Below, piece by piece: positions 1-5,542 of a DNA stretch of 10,299 nt (position 1 is its first letter; each line of letters begins with the position of its first letter). This DNA comes from an uncultured Clostridia bacterium (lineage in GTDB: Bacteria > Bacillota > Clostridia > Peptostreptococcales > Anaerovoracaceae). The notes beneath the pieces are model-generated. The model did no database searches. It saw nothing but the letters and a program-made list of their open reading frames with translations, and was not told where the DNA came from. Where the stretch lies: NCBI GenBank assembly GCA_937889655.1, contig CALBZG010000054.1:1-10299 (forward strand), written 5' to 3'. Both the position numbers and the translations under genes were made by a program.

Positions 1-1
1 G

Positions 2-601
2 GTATATACCTACAAGACGGATGAAGCGGGTACGGAGGATACGGGATACTTTGAGGCTCTCAACAATGCCCTGGCCTTTGTGACGATCCATGGCGGACTT
101 TTGAATTCCGATGGCGAAGCATTCAAAATCTGCCTTTCCGACGTGGCCATCAAACAGAATAAAATAAAGGACTATGAATTTAAATTTGACATCTGCAAAG
201 ACAGGCATGTCATTTATGAAGATGGAAAACCGTTGCTTGTGCAGGTAAAAGGCGGTGTGGTAACATATTTTGAAAGAGATTTCTTTGCCATGGCCGATCA
301 GGACGATCAGCAAATAGAAACCGGCGAGTCCACCGCTGCAAATGTTCTTGCAAAAAATCTGGACTATATGTATGATGTGCTTCTAAAGGGAGGATTTTTG
401 GAGGAGCAGCCTGAGATTTTCGCTGCGGTTTCAGAAAGCCTCAAGGACATCCGTTTCGGTGCGGTGCGCTTTTCGAAGAATGACGATGGCGGCGGAAAGA
501 TCGAGACCTGCTGGTGCTTTACCTTTGCTGCCGGACAGAAAGAAGCCGAAATGTACTTTGATGTCAATGATGCTGAGCCGATCGGCTATACAATGAGATA
601 G
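2..601 (+). CDS. yycH: YycH-like regulator of the WalRK two-component system, C-terminal part (5' truncated)
   Basis: The reading frame is open from base 2, so the gene begins left of the window; 199 residues are visible. The first GTG (position 80) lies inside the gene and is not its start. YycH proteins are usually about 400-450 residues, so roughly the C-terminal half is here. In Bacillus and Staphylococcus YycH is anchored in the membrane by one N-terminal helix and, together with YycI, tunes the WalK histidine kinase that controls cell-wall turnover; that anchor would be outside the window. The visible part is a soluble extracytoplasmic-type alpha/beta region with no membrane segment. 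The assignment rests mainly on context, because it lies directly before a clear yycI, walJ and rlmH. Sequence similarity in this family is low, so the family call is good but not certain. Confidence 0.75.
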   Translation, partial: VYTYKTDEAGTEDTGYFEALNNALAFVTIHGGLLNSDGEAFKICLSDVAIKQNKIKDYEFKFDICKDRHVIYEDGKPLLVQVKGGVVTYFERDFFAMADQDDQQIETGESTAANVLAKNLDYMYDVLLKGGFLEEQPEIFAAVSESLKDIRFGAVRFSKNDDGGGKIETCWCFTFAAGQKEAEMYFDVNDAEPIGYTMR

Positions 602-677
602 CACTGGGAAAGCGCCGTCAGCGCAGACCATCCCCAGGACAGACTATCCCGGCTTGGATAAGAGAGGATACACATTA

Positions 678-1478
678 ATGGATTGGTCTAAGGCCAAAAC
701 AATAATCATCATTGCGCTTTTGCTCACCAATATCTTTCTTGTTTTCACGTATGGCGACTTCGGTAAAAAAGAAAGCTCGGGCGCATTTGATGAACAGACG
801 CTGATCATTCTTCTAGGTGACAGAGGGGTGGAACTTGGGACAGGCATACCCGAAAAGCCGAAAGCGATGCAGCTTCTTTCCGTTGCAGTCATACATGTTC
901 CTGAGGAAGAAATCCAGGCCTTGAGGTCCAGCGAAGGATCCGCTGAACTTTTTGATGTCACAGGAATGTTGGATGATGAAGTTTTCGGAGATATCGATAC
1001 GGCCCATGTAAAAGAAGCATATGTAGACCGTGCCCGCAATTTCATTACGGCTCTGGGTCTGATGTCAGACAGCGTGGTTTTTGACAGCATTGCGTCGAAA
1101 AGCCAAGATGGCGTAGAAGTCGTGGTGCGGTTTAAAACGATGGCCGATGACTTCAAGGTCGAAGAGAGCTATATGGAATGCATTTTCAGCCAGGGGCAGC
1201 TTGTTGATTTTGAAAGCAACTGGTTGAACCCCGAGGGCTACAGCCGTAAGAAAGTGTCGGTGATGGATCCTGCCGTTGCGTTGCTTTCTCTTGTAAGCGA
1301 CGGCGATGTGGAAAAAGCAGAGGCTGGGACCGTCAGGGTGGACAGCATCGAATTGATATACTGGCTGGACAGCCAGACTGCGGATATCGAGCAGGCGGTG
1401 AAGGATACAGCCTTTCCAACCTGGCGGATCACATTCAACGGAGATTCCGTTAAATATTTTAACGCCGCACAGCTTTAA
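678..1478 (+). CDS. yycI: YycI-like regulator of the WalRK two-component system
   Basis: The protein has 266 residues if it starts at the ATG at 678. It opens with MDWSKAKTII, the characteristic YycI beginning, followed by one membrane helix at about residues 8-24 and then an extracytoplasmic domain. An in-frame TTG at 654 would add eight residues. I prefer 678 because the family begins with MDWSKAK and an AGAGG ribosome site lies about 10 nt upstream of it. YycI pairs with YycH through the membrane helix and the outer domain to modulate WalK (known for Bacillus and Staphylococcus). The gene follows yycH by 76 nt and precedes walJ by 28 nt, fitting one operon. The outer domain is poorly conserved and shows no catalytic motif, so this is a signalling accessory protein and not an enzyme. 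Confidence 0.85.
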   Translation: MDWSKAKTIIIIALLLTNIFLVFTYGDFGKKESSGAFDEQTLIILLGDRGVELGTGIPEKPKAMQLLSVAVIHVPEEEIQALRSSEGSAELFDVTGMLDDEVFGDIDTAHVKEAYVDRARNFITALGLMSDSVVFDSIASKSQDGVEVVVRFKTMADDFKVEESYMECIFSQGQLVDFESNWLNPEGYSRKKVSVMDPAVALLSLVSDGDVEKAEAGTVRVDSIELIYWLDSQTADIEQAVKDTAFPTWRITFNGDSVKYFNAAQL

Positions 1479-1506
1479 GCTCCGGCGCTCAGAAGGGAAG
1501 AAAAGT

Positions 1507-2304
1507 ATGAGTTTGAGTTTTTGCTCATTTTCCAGCGGCAGCAGCGGCAACTGCTACCTGATACAATCGGAAGAAACAGCGATCCTGGTGGACGCGGGGA
1601 TCAGCTGTAAAAGGATCATGGAAGGATTGGAGAAAACCGGAACGCCAAAAGATAAAATCACTGGCGTTCTGATCACCCACGAACATTCGGATCATGTTAA
1701 AGGCCTTCGGGTCCTGGCAAAAAAACTGGGTGACGTCAAAGCCTTGGCGAACAGAAAAACATGGGACTTTGTGGACCGATCGGAGTTCATCGACAAATGC
1801 GCGACCTTTACAACAGGGGAGGCATTTCATCTGGGAAACATCAAAGTGAAGCCATTCAGAATTTTTCATGATGCTGCGGAGCCTGTAGGTTTTTCCTTTG
1901 AGGCCGGTGGCCGGAAGCTGTCGCTGCTCACCGATACCGGGTGCGTGGATGATGGCATTATTGATGAAATCTGCGATGCGGACACTTTGGTTCTTGAGGC
2001 CAACCATGAGGAGCAGCTTTTAATGTATGGCAGCTATCCTTATTATTTGAAAAGAAGGATCCTCAGCGATGTGGGGCATCTTTCAAATAAGGCGGCAGCA
2101 GAAACTCTCTGTCGGCTTTTATACGACCAGAACAGAAGCCGGAGAGTGCTGTTTGCCCATTTGAGCAAGGAAAACAATTTTCCGGAATGTGTATATCAAA
2201 CGGTTAAGAACACGTTGGTCGAAGGCGAGCATTTCCCGGATGAAAACAGACTGAAAATGGATATTTTGCTGAGAGACTGTATCAGCAATGTGTATAGCGT
2301 GTAA
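1507..2304 (+). CDS. walJ: WalJ/YycJ metallo-beta-lactamase-fold hydrolase
   Basis: The protein has 265 residues, the usual length for this family. It begins with the family signature FSSGSSGNCYLI (residues 8-19) and carries the metal-binding motif HEHSDH (58-63). Further likely metal ligands are H121 (in IFHD), D143 (in LTDTG), H191 (in VGHLSN) and H218 (in FAHLSKENN). These place it in the MBL-fold nuclease/hydrolase group, and all catalytic positions look intact. WalJ is cytoplasmic and is encoded at the end of walRK-HI operons; it has been tied to coordination of cell-wall and DNA metabolism in Gram-positive bacteria, and related proteins show 5'-to-3' exonuclease activity. The ATG follows a purine-rich site (AAGGGA) by about 8 nt. 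It lies 28 nt after yycI and 17 nt before rlmH. Confidence 0.93.
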   Translation: MSLSFCSFSSGSSGNCYLIQSEETAILVDAGISCKRIMEGLEKTGTPKDKITGVLITHEHSDHVKGLRVLAKKLGDVKALANRKTWDFVDRSEFIDKCATFTTGEAFHLGNIKVKPFRIFHDAAEPVGFSFEAGGRKLSLLTDTGCVDDGIIDEICDADTLVLEANHEEQLLMYGSYPYYLKRRILSDVGHLSNKAAAETLCRLLYDQNRSRRVLFAHLSKENNFPECVYQTVKNTLVEGEHFPDENRLKMDILLRDCISNVYSV

Positions 2305-2321
2305 CGCTGCGGTGAAAATCA

Positions 2322-2765
2322 TTGAATATTACGATATTGTGCATCGGAAAACTAAAAGAACGCTATTGGACGGACGCAGTGGCGGAATATGTGAAGAGGC
2401 TTTCCAAATATTGTACGCTGCATATCGAAGAGCTTAGGGAAGAAGCGACTCCGGATAAAGAAGGGGAAGCGCTCCTCAAACGGATAAAAGAGGACGCTTA
2501 TGTCATATCTTTGGAGATCGAGGGATCGTCTCTGGATTCTGTTGAACTGTCGCAGAAAATCCAGCAACTCGGGCTGTCGGGCAGGAGCAATCTGGCGTTT
2601 GTGATAGGCGGTTCCGACGGGCTCTCCCAAGGAGTCAGAGCAAGGGCTGATTTTAAGCTGTCATTTTCAAAAATGACTTTTCCCCACCAGTTGATGAGGG
2701 TCATATTACTGGAGCAAATCTACAGAAGCTTTAAAATTGCAAGGGGCGAGACCTATCATAAGTGA
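2322..2765 (+). CDS. rlmH: 23S rRNA (pseudouridine-1915-N3)-methyltransferase RlmH
   Basis: The protein has 147 residues, slightly below the usual 155-160. It shows the trefoil-knot SPOUT methyltransferase signatures: IGGSDG (residues 95-100), the S-adenosylmethionine-binding loop, and FPHQLMRVILLEQIYR (120-135). It ends in ARGETYHK, the conserved C-terminus. RlmH works as a homodimer on assembled 70S ribosomes and methylates pseudouridine 1915 in helix 69 of 23S rRNA. The start is a TTG at 2322, supported by GGTGA six nt upstream and by the family N-terminus NITILCIGKLKE. It sits directly after walJ, as in many Bacillota, where rlmH closes or follows the wal gene block. I saw no strong terminator immediately behind it; the next hairpin is at 2904-2963. 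Confidence 0.96.
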   Translation: MNITILCIGKLKERYWTDAVAEYVKRLSKYCTLHIEELREEATPDKEGEALLKRIKEDAYVISLEIEGSSLDSVELSQKIQQLGLSGRSNLAFVIGGSDGLSQGVRARADFKLSFSKMTFPHQLMRVILLEQIYRSFKIARGETYHK

Positions 2766-2842
2766 GTGGCAGGAATCAAAAATTTGCTTTTTTTGCTGTA
2801 CAAACTTGTGGTAAATTTTGTTTATTCTGAACATTTATTATG

Positions 2843-2871
2843 TTGACACTCAGTTTTTTGCATGTTATTAT
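2843..2871 (+). promoter_or_regulatory. Strong extended -10 promoter for the cold-shock gene
   Basis: A perfect TTGACA (2843-2848) is followed by a 17-nt spacer and TATTAT (2866-2871). A TG sits one base before the -10 box (2863-2864), giving the extended form TGnTATTAT. Transcription should start near A2878. That places about 135 nt of leader before the cold-shock start codon. Sequence evidence is strong for a vegetative (sigma-A type) promoter; activity is inferred. Confidence 0.8.
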
Positions 2872-2903
2872 TACGATATATTCCAAATGACTTAAAGACT
2901 GTT

Positions 2904-2966
2904 AAACTCGCAATTTTTGTAAGTTTTATGTCCCTTAAGAAAACTTACAAAAGTTGCGAGTTTTTT
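2904..2966 (+). terminator. Long hairpin with T-tract: terminator of the wal/rlmH transcript or attenuator in the csp leader
   Basis: The arms 2904-2927 and 2940-2963 pair over 24 bp with only one G-T wobble, around a 12-nt loop. Three further Ts follow (2964-2966), or six if the outermost three A-T pairs are not counted. It looks like an intrinsic terminator and could stop transcripts reading out of rlmH. However, it lies downstream of the predicted csp promoter and upstream of the csp ribosome site, so it would also be part of the csp leader RNA, as an attenuator or a temperature-sensitive structure. The hairpin itself is certain from the sequence; which role it plays is not. Confidence 0.7.
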
Positions 2967-3012
2967 AGAAAGGAAAGAGTTGTGGGGTATCATATTTTAA
3001 GGAGGTACTAAA

Positions 3013-3225
3013 ATGAGTACAGGTGCTGTAAAATGGTTTAACGCAGAAAAAGGTTTTGGATTCATTTCTAACGACGAAGGCGGCGAGGACGTGTTTGTAC
3101 ATTTCTCCGCAATTAACACGGATGGTTTTAAGACATTGGCAGAAGGTCAGAAAGTTTCTTTCGACGTAGAGCAGGATCCTAGAAATAGCGACAAGCTCAG
3201 AGCCGTGAACGTTACTGCTCTCTAA
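3013..3225 (+). CDS. Cold-shock protein, CspA family
   Basis: A single cold-shock domain of 70 residues, slightly longer than the usual 65-68. It has the RNA-binding motifs RNP1 (KGFGFI, residues 13-18) and RNP2 (VFVHF, 27-31), the N-terminal GAVKWFNAEKGFGF signature, and intact surface aromatic residues (W8, F15, F17, F28, H30, F31). Such proteins form a small beta barrel in the cytoplasm that binds single-stranded RNA or DNA, melts mRNA structure and acts as an RNA chaperone. The ATG follows a near-perfect AAGGAGG (3000-3006) by about 6 nt, which predicts very strong translation. The gene stands alone between its own promoter and a terminator. Which of several Csp paralogues this is cannot be told from the sequence. 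Confidence 0.97.
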   Translation: MSTGAVKWFNAEKGFGFISNDEGGEDVFVHFSAINTDGFKTLAEGQKVSFDVEQDPRNSDKLRAVNVTAL

Positions 3226-3261
3226 TTGTTGCAGAGTCAGGCACGAAACCAATCAGGAAGC

Positions 3262-3292
3262 AAGAATCGCCAAAAGGCGGTTCTTCTTTTTT
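3262..3292 (+). terminator. Intrinsic terminator of the cold-shock gene
   Basis: A 10-bp stem (AAGAATCGCC paired with GGCGGTTCTT, one G-T pair) encloses an AAAA loop and is followed by CTTTTTT. It starts 36 nt after the csp stop codon and fits a classical rho-independent terminator. Confidence 0.92.
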
Positions 3293-3335
3293 ATGGGCCG
3301 GCACCCTTGAGACAGCAGGATAACGGCGGATTCGA

Positions 3336-3353
3336 GTGCAAAATTATTTGCAC
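3336..3353 (+). promoter_or_regulatory. Operator dyad GTGCAAA-N4-TTTGCAC in front of the sigma-54 activator gene
   Basis: A perfect 7-4-7 inverted repeat with spacer ATTA. The same dyad occurs twice upstream of ord (5214-5231 and 5235-5252), and there is no T-tract here, so a protein-binding site is more likely than an RNA hairpin. Its right half overlaps the predicted -35 box (TTGCAC) of the activator gene, which suggests autorepression. The arrangement resembles other sites of Fis-type regulators, such as the TyrR box TGTAAA-N6-TTTACA. The binding protein, either the sigma-54 activator or the ArsR-type protein, is inferred. Confidence 0.7.
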
Positions 3354-3376
3354 CAAGATCGGATATATGATAGAAT
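3348..3376 (+). promoter_or_regulatory. Predicted promoter of the activator-arsR operon
   Basis: TTGCAC (3348-3353), a 17-nt spacer and TAGAAT (3371-3376), with TG placed for an extended -10 (3368-3369). The expected start of transcription is at A3383, the first base of the ATG of the downstream gene. No Shine-Dalgarno site is present, so the mRNA may be leaderless. The match is good but not perfect, and no experiment backs it. Confidence 0.55.
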
Positions 3377-3382
3377 ATCGCC

Positions 3383-4828
3383 ATGGAAAAGAAACATCTT
3401 GAAGCAATATTGAAAACTCTTGCAGCCAACCTGGATTACGGCGTCCACGTGGTAATGGCGGACAAACTCACCTATATATATAACGACGCCATTGCATCTT
3501 TTGAGCGGACATCTCCCGAGGATGTCATTGGAAAAGATTTCCGGAAGGTTTTTTCCAATATCCCCGAGGTAGAAAGCACGATGCTCAAAGCACTGCGCAC
3601 CGGGACACCGACCATTCATGTAGAGCAGAAGTACCTTAATAAATATGGCAAAACCATTAACACCGTCAATTCCACGGTGCCGGTTTTTGATGATGAACAA
3701 AACGTGATCGCAGCCATAGAGCTCTCCAAAAACGTTACGGACATCAAAGAATTGTCTGACGCTGTCATGGCCTTGCAGAGCGAGGCTTACCAGTATCCCG
3801 AGATGCCAAGGGATGCAATCAAGCGATATAGCTTCAATGATTTGATCGGCAACAGCCCCAATTATACGGACGTCATAGAGATCGCAAAACGGGCCGCCGG
3901 TAATAACGCGTCAGTGTTTATTTATGGCGAGACGGGCACCGGGAAGGAACTGGTTGCTCAGAGCATCCACTACAGCAGCACCAGAAAAGACAAACCGTTT
4001 CTTGCCCAGAATTGCGCCGCTCTGCCGGAGAGTCTCCTGGAGGGGATCCTGTTCGGCACCGCTAAAGGGGGGTTTACCGGAGCTATCGACCGAGAAGGGC
4101 TTTTTGAGCAGGCCAGCGGCGGCACTCTGCTTCTCGATGAAATCAGCAGCATGCCTTATGCACTTCAGGGTAAGCTTCTCCGAGTCCTGCAGGAGGATTA
4201 TATCAGAAGGCTTGGAGGCACTCGGGATATACCTGTGGATGTTCGCATCATTGCGACTGTCAACGAACCTCCGGAACAATTGATCGAAAGCGGCCGTCTT
4301 CGGAAGGATCTGTACTACCGCCTCAACATCGTGAATCTGCGTATGCCTCCGCTTAGGGAAAGAAAAAGCGACATTACGGTCCTGGTGGATCACTTCCTGG
4401 ACAAACATAATAAAAGGTTTTCCAAGGAGGTCTGGATGGTCTCGGAAGGGGCTATGAAACGGCTTATGGATTATGACTATCCCGGAAACGTAAGGGAGCT
4501 GGAGAATATCATTATGGCTGCGGTATCCCTTGCAGGAAATGAGCATGTCCTTTCAAACAAACTTTTAAGGGTGCCGGACAACGAGGGCAACAGCCTGCTC
4601 AACGATATCGGAAGACCGGCGTATGACCCGTCTGTGGTTTCTCTGGAGTTCTATCTGGAAGAACTGGAGCAGTATATCGTCGCAGAGAGCATGAAAAGCT
4701 GCGGCGGGAATGTATCTAAAGCTGCGGAGCTTCTGGGGATCAAAAGGCAGACATTGCAGCATAAATTGAAAAAATTCGGCCTGGCCCGCGGGGACAGGAA
4801 CCTGAAGGAAGGAGAATTTCGGGAATGA
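3383..4828 (+). CDS. Sigma-54-dependent transcriptional activator (PAS - AAA+ - Fis HTH), probable activator of the ornithine operon
   Basis: The protein has 481 residues. An N-terminal PAS-type sensor domain (about 10-122) is followed by a complete AAA+ domain: Walker A GETGTGKE (182-189), the sigma-54 contact loop as GGFTGA (229-234, usually GAFTGA), Walker B LLLDE (249-253), the arginine-finger region GRLRKDLYYRLN (304-315) and YPGNVREL (366-373). A Fis-type helix-turn-helix (about 425-467) binds DNA. Such proteins bind upstream DNA, assemble into a ring and use ATP to open RNA polymerase carrying sigma-54. There is no receiver domain, so the signal is probably a small molecule seen by the PAS domain; ornithine or a related metabolite is an inference. 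The start is chosen by PAS alignment; it has no ribosome site, in line with a leaderless mRNA. It stands just upstream of a sigma-54 promoter and ord. An activator of this kind is linked to the equivalent cluster in C. difficile, as far as I recall. Confidence 0.93.
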   Translation: MEKKHLEAILKTLAANLDYGVHVVMADKLTYIYNDAIASFERTSPEDVIGKDFRKVFSNIPEVESTMLKALRTGTPTIHVEQKYLNKYGKTINTVNSTVPVFDDEQNVIAAIELSKNVTDIKELSDAVMALQSEAYQYPEMPRDAIKRYSFNDLIGNSPNYTDVIEIAKRAAGNNASVFIYGETGTGKELVAQSIHYSSTRKDKPFLAQNCAALPESLLEGILFGTAKGGFTGAIDREGLFEQASGGTLLLDEISSMPYALQGKLLRVLQEDYIRRLGGTRDIPVDVRIIATVNEPPEQLIESGRLRKDLYYRLNIVNLRMPPLRERKSDITVLVDHFLDKHNKRFSKEVWMVSEGAMKRLMDYDYPGNVRELENIIMAAVSLAGNEHVLSNKLLRVPDNEGNSLLNDIGRPAYDPSVVSLEFYLEELEQYIVAESMKSCGGNVSKAAELLGIKRQTLQHKLKKFGLARGDRNLKEGEFRE

Positions 4829-5145
4829 GGATCAGGAAGCAAACAGACGATCTGATAGAGGAAGAAGTGCTTTTGATTGCAAAGGTATCGGATGCTTTGG
4901 CCCACCCGGCCCGTATCAATCTGTTCCGTCATATTATGAATTGCAACGCCCAGAGAAAATCAGTATGCAACGGGGATTTGGTTGAAGCGTTTCCCTATGC
5001 CCAGGCGACTATTTCGCAACACACGAAGAAGCTGGTGGAGTCAGGGCTGATCGATGTGGTAAAAAAGGATAAATTCCATTATTACTATGTGAACATCGGT
5101 GTGCTGACCCAGTATCTGGACGCCACCCGGAAATTTGGGAGGTAA
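4825..5145 (+). CDS. Small ArsR-family winged-helix regulator
   Basis: The protein has 106 residues and the ArsR layout: an N-terminal helix, then VSDALAHPARINLF (residues 21-34), the recognition region CNGDLVEAFPYAQATISQHTKKLVESGLI (48-76) and the beta-wing KKDKFHYYYVN (80-90). Its ATG overlaps the stop of the activator gene (ATGA at 4825-4828), with AAGGAG at 4809-4814, so translation is probably coupled. Classical metal sensors carry a CxC motif at the recognition helix; here only C48 is near that place, with C40 further back, so a metal or arsenic sensor is doubtful. ArsR proteins are usually dimeric repressors released by a ligand. A role in ornithine control is inferred from position only. 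Confidence 0.85.
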   Translation: MRIRKQTDDLIEEEVLLIAKVSDALAHPARINLFRHIMNCNAQRKSVCNGDLVEAFPYAQATISQHTKKLVESGLIDVVKKDKFHYYYVNIGVLTQYLDATRKFGR

Positions 5146-5213
5146 GACCTCCTAGTTCCATGGATATAGAGGGATCGCCTGTTCATTAAGGTAAAAGAAC
5201 AAAGACTGTTATA

Positions 5214-5231
5214 GTGCAAATATGTTTGCGT
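5214..5231 (+). promoter_or_regulatory. Upstream activator site 1 (degenerate dyad GTGCAAA-N4-TTTGCGT)
   Basis: The left arm GTGCAAA matches the other two copies exactly and the right arm matches in five of seven bases. Its centre is 21 bp, two helical turns, from that of site 2, so both lie on the same face of the DNA. Tandem sites like this are typical for assembling sigma-54 activators. Binding is inferred. Confidence 0.7.
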
Positions 5232-5234
5232 TTA

Positions 5235-5252
5235 GTGCAAAGATATTTGCAC
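5235..5252 (+). promoter_or_regulatory. Upstream activator site 2 (perfect dyad GTGCAAA-N4-TTTGCAC)
   Basis: A perfect 7-4-7 inverted repeat with spacer GATA, identical in both arms to the copy at 3336-3353. It lies about 205 bp upstream of the predicted ord start of transcription, a usual distance for a sigma-54 enhancer. Confidence 0.75.
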
Positions 5253-5258
5253 TTTTTT
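5235..5258 (+). terminator. Possible terminator of the activator-arsR transcript, overlapping site 2
   Basis: In RNA the same dyad gives a 7-bp stem with a GAUA loop followed at once by six Us. It is the only terminator-like element after arsR. The stem is short and AU-rich, so termination may be partial. The matching dyad at 3336-3353 has no T-tract, so termination is not the shared function. Confidence 0.5.
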
Positions 5259-5422
5259 ATTTTCTAAACGAGGGATCAAGAGAGAAATCTAAATATCAGA
5301 ATAAACAAAAAATATACATAGTAAAAGGATTTGCCCGTAAGAGCTCGAACTCATTGAAAAACAAACCTTTCCCGTTGTGATGGGATCTGATGGCAGGGGC
5401 AAGAGGCACATCTGCCTGTTAA

Positions 5423-5438
5423 TGGCACGAATATTGCG
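5423..5438 (+). promoter_or_regulatory. Sigma-54 (-24/-12) promoter of the ornithine operon
   Basis: The sequence TGGCACG-AATA-TTGCG matches the sigma-54 consensus TGGCACG-N4-TTGCW except for the last base. The invariant GG (5424-5425) and GC (5436-5437) are exactly 10 nt apart. Transcription should begin near 5448-5449, leaving a leader of about 95 nt before ord. Together with the upstream dyads and the nearby activator gene the call is very strong. Confidence 0.93.
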
Positions 5439-5529
5439 TTTATATTTATTGTAAGGACAAAGTCAGTCGAACCGAATACACGGGATCGGGCTCCAAAGGG
5501 GGCCATGGATATTAATGATTTATTTGATG

Positions 5530-5535
5530 AAGGAG
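5530..5535 (+). promoter_or_regulatory. Ribosome binding site that sets the ord start
   Basis: AAGGAG lies 7 nt before ATG 5543 but only 1 nt before the in-frame ATG 5537, so the second ATG is the functional one. Confidence 0.8.
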
Positions 5536-5542
5536 AATGAAA

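Larger units (their letters stand above)
5146..5542 (+). promoter_or_regulatory. Intergenic control region between arsR and ord
   Basis: A stretch of 397 bp without a convincing gene. From left to right it holds two dyad sites (5214-5252), a T-tract behind the second one, an AT-rich part of about 165 bp with no recognised motif that would form the DNA loop between activator and promoter, the -24/-12 promoter (5423-5438), and a predicted leader of about 95 nt ending in the ord ribosome site (5530-5535). A minicistron of 11 codons at 5505-5540 is possible but unsupported. Confidence 0.75.

Noticed and set aside
654..677. TTG at 654 as the yycI start
   Set aside because: No good ribosome site, and the family begins with MDWSKAK encoded from 678.
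2745..2765. The 3' end of rlmH resembles the staphylococcal SCC attachment site
   Set aside because: The likeness comes from the conserved YHK codons of the protein; there is no convincing second copy as a direct repeat downstream and no recombinase gene, so no inserted element is supported.
2781..2800. AT-rich stretch after rlmH as a terminator
   Set aside because: Only a weak A-T stem can be drawn; the much stronger hairpin is at 2904-2963.
5137..5153. Hairpin GGAGGT-AAG-ACCTCC at the arsR stop codon
   Set aside because: A short stem with a 3-nt loop and no T-tract; not a convincing terminator.
5403..5416. Second sigma-54-like box (AGGCACATCTGCC) just before the real one
   Set aside because: GG and GC are only 7 nt apart instead of 10, so it cannot be a -24/-12 promoter.
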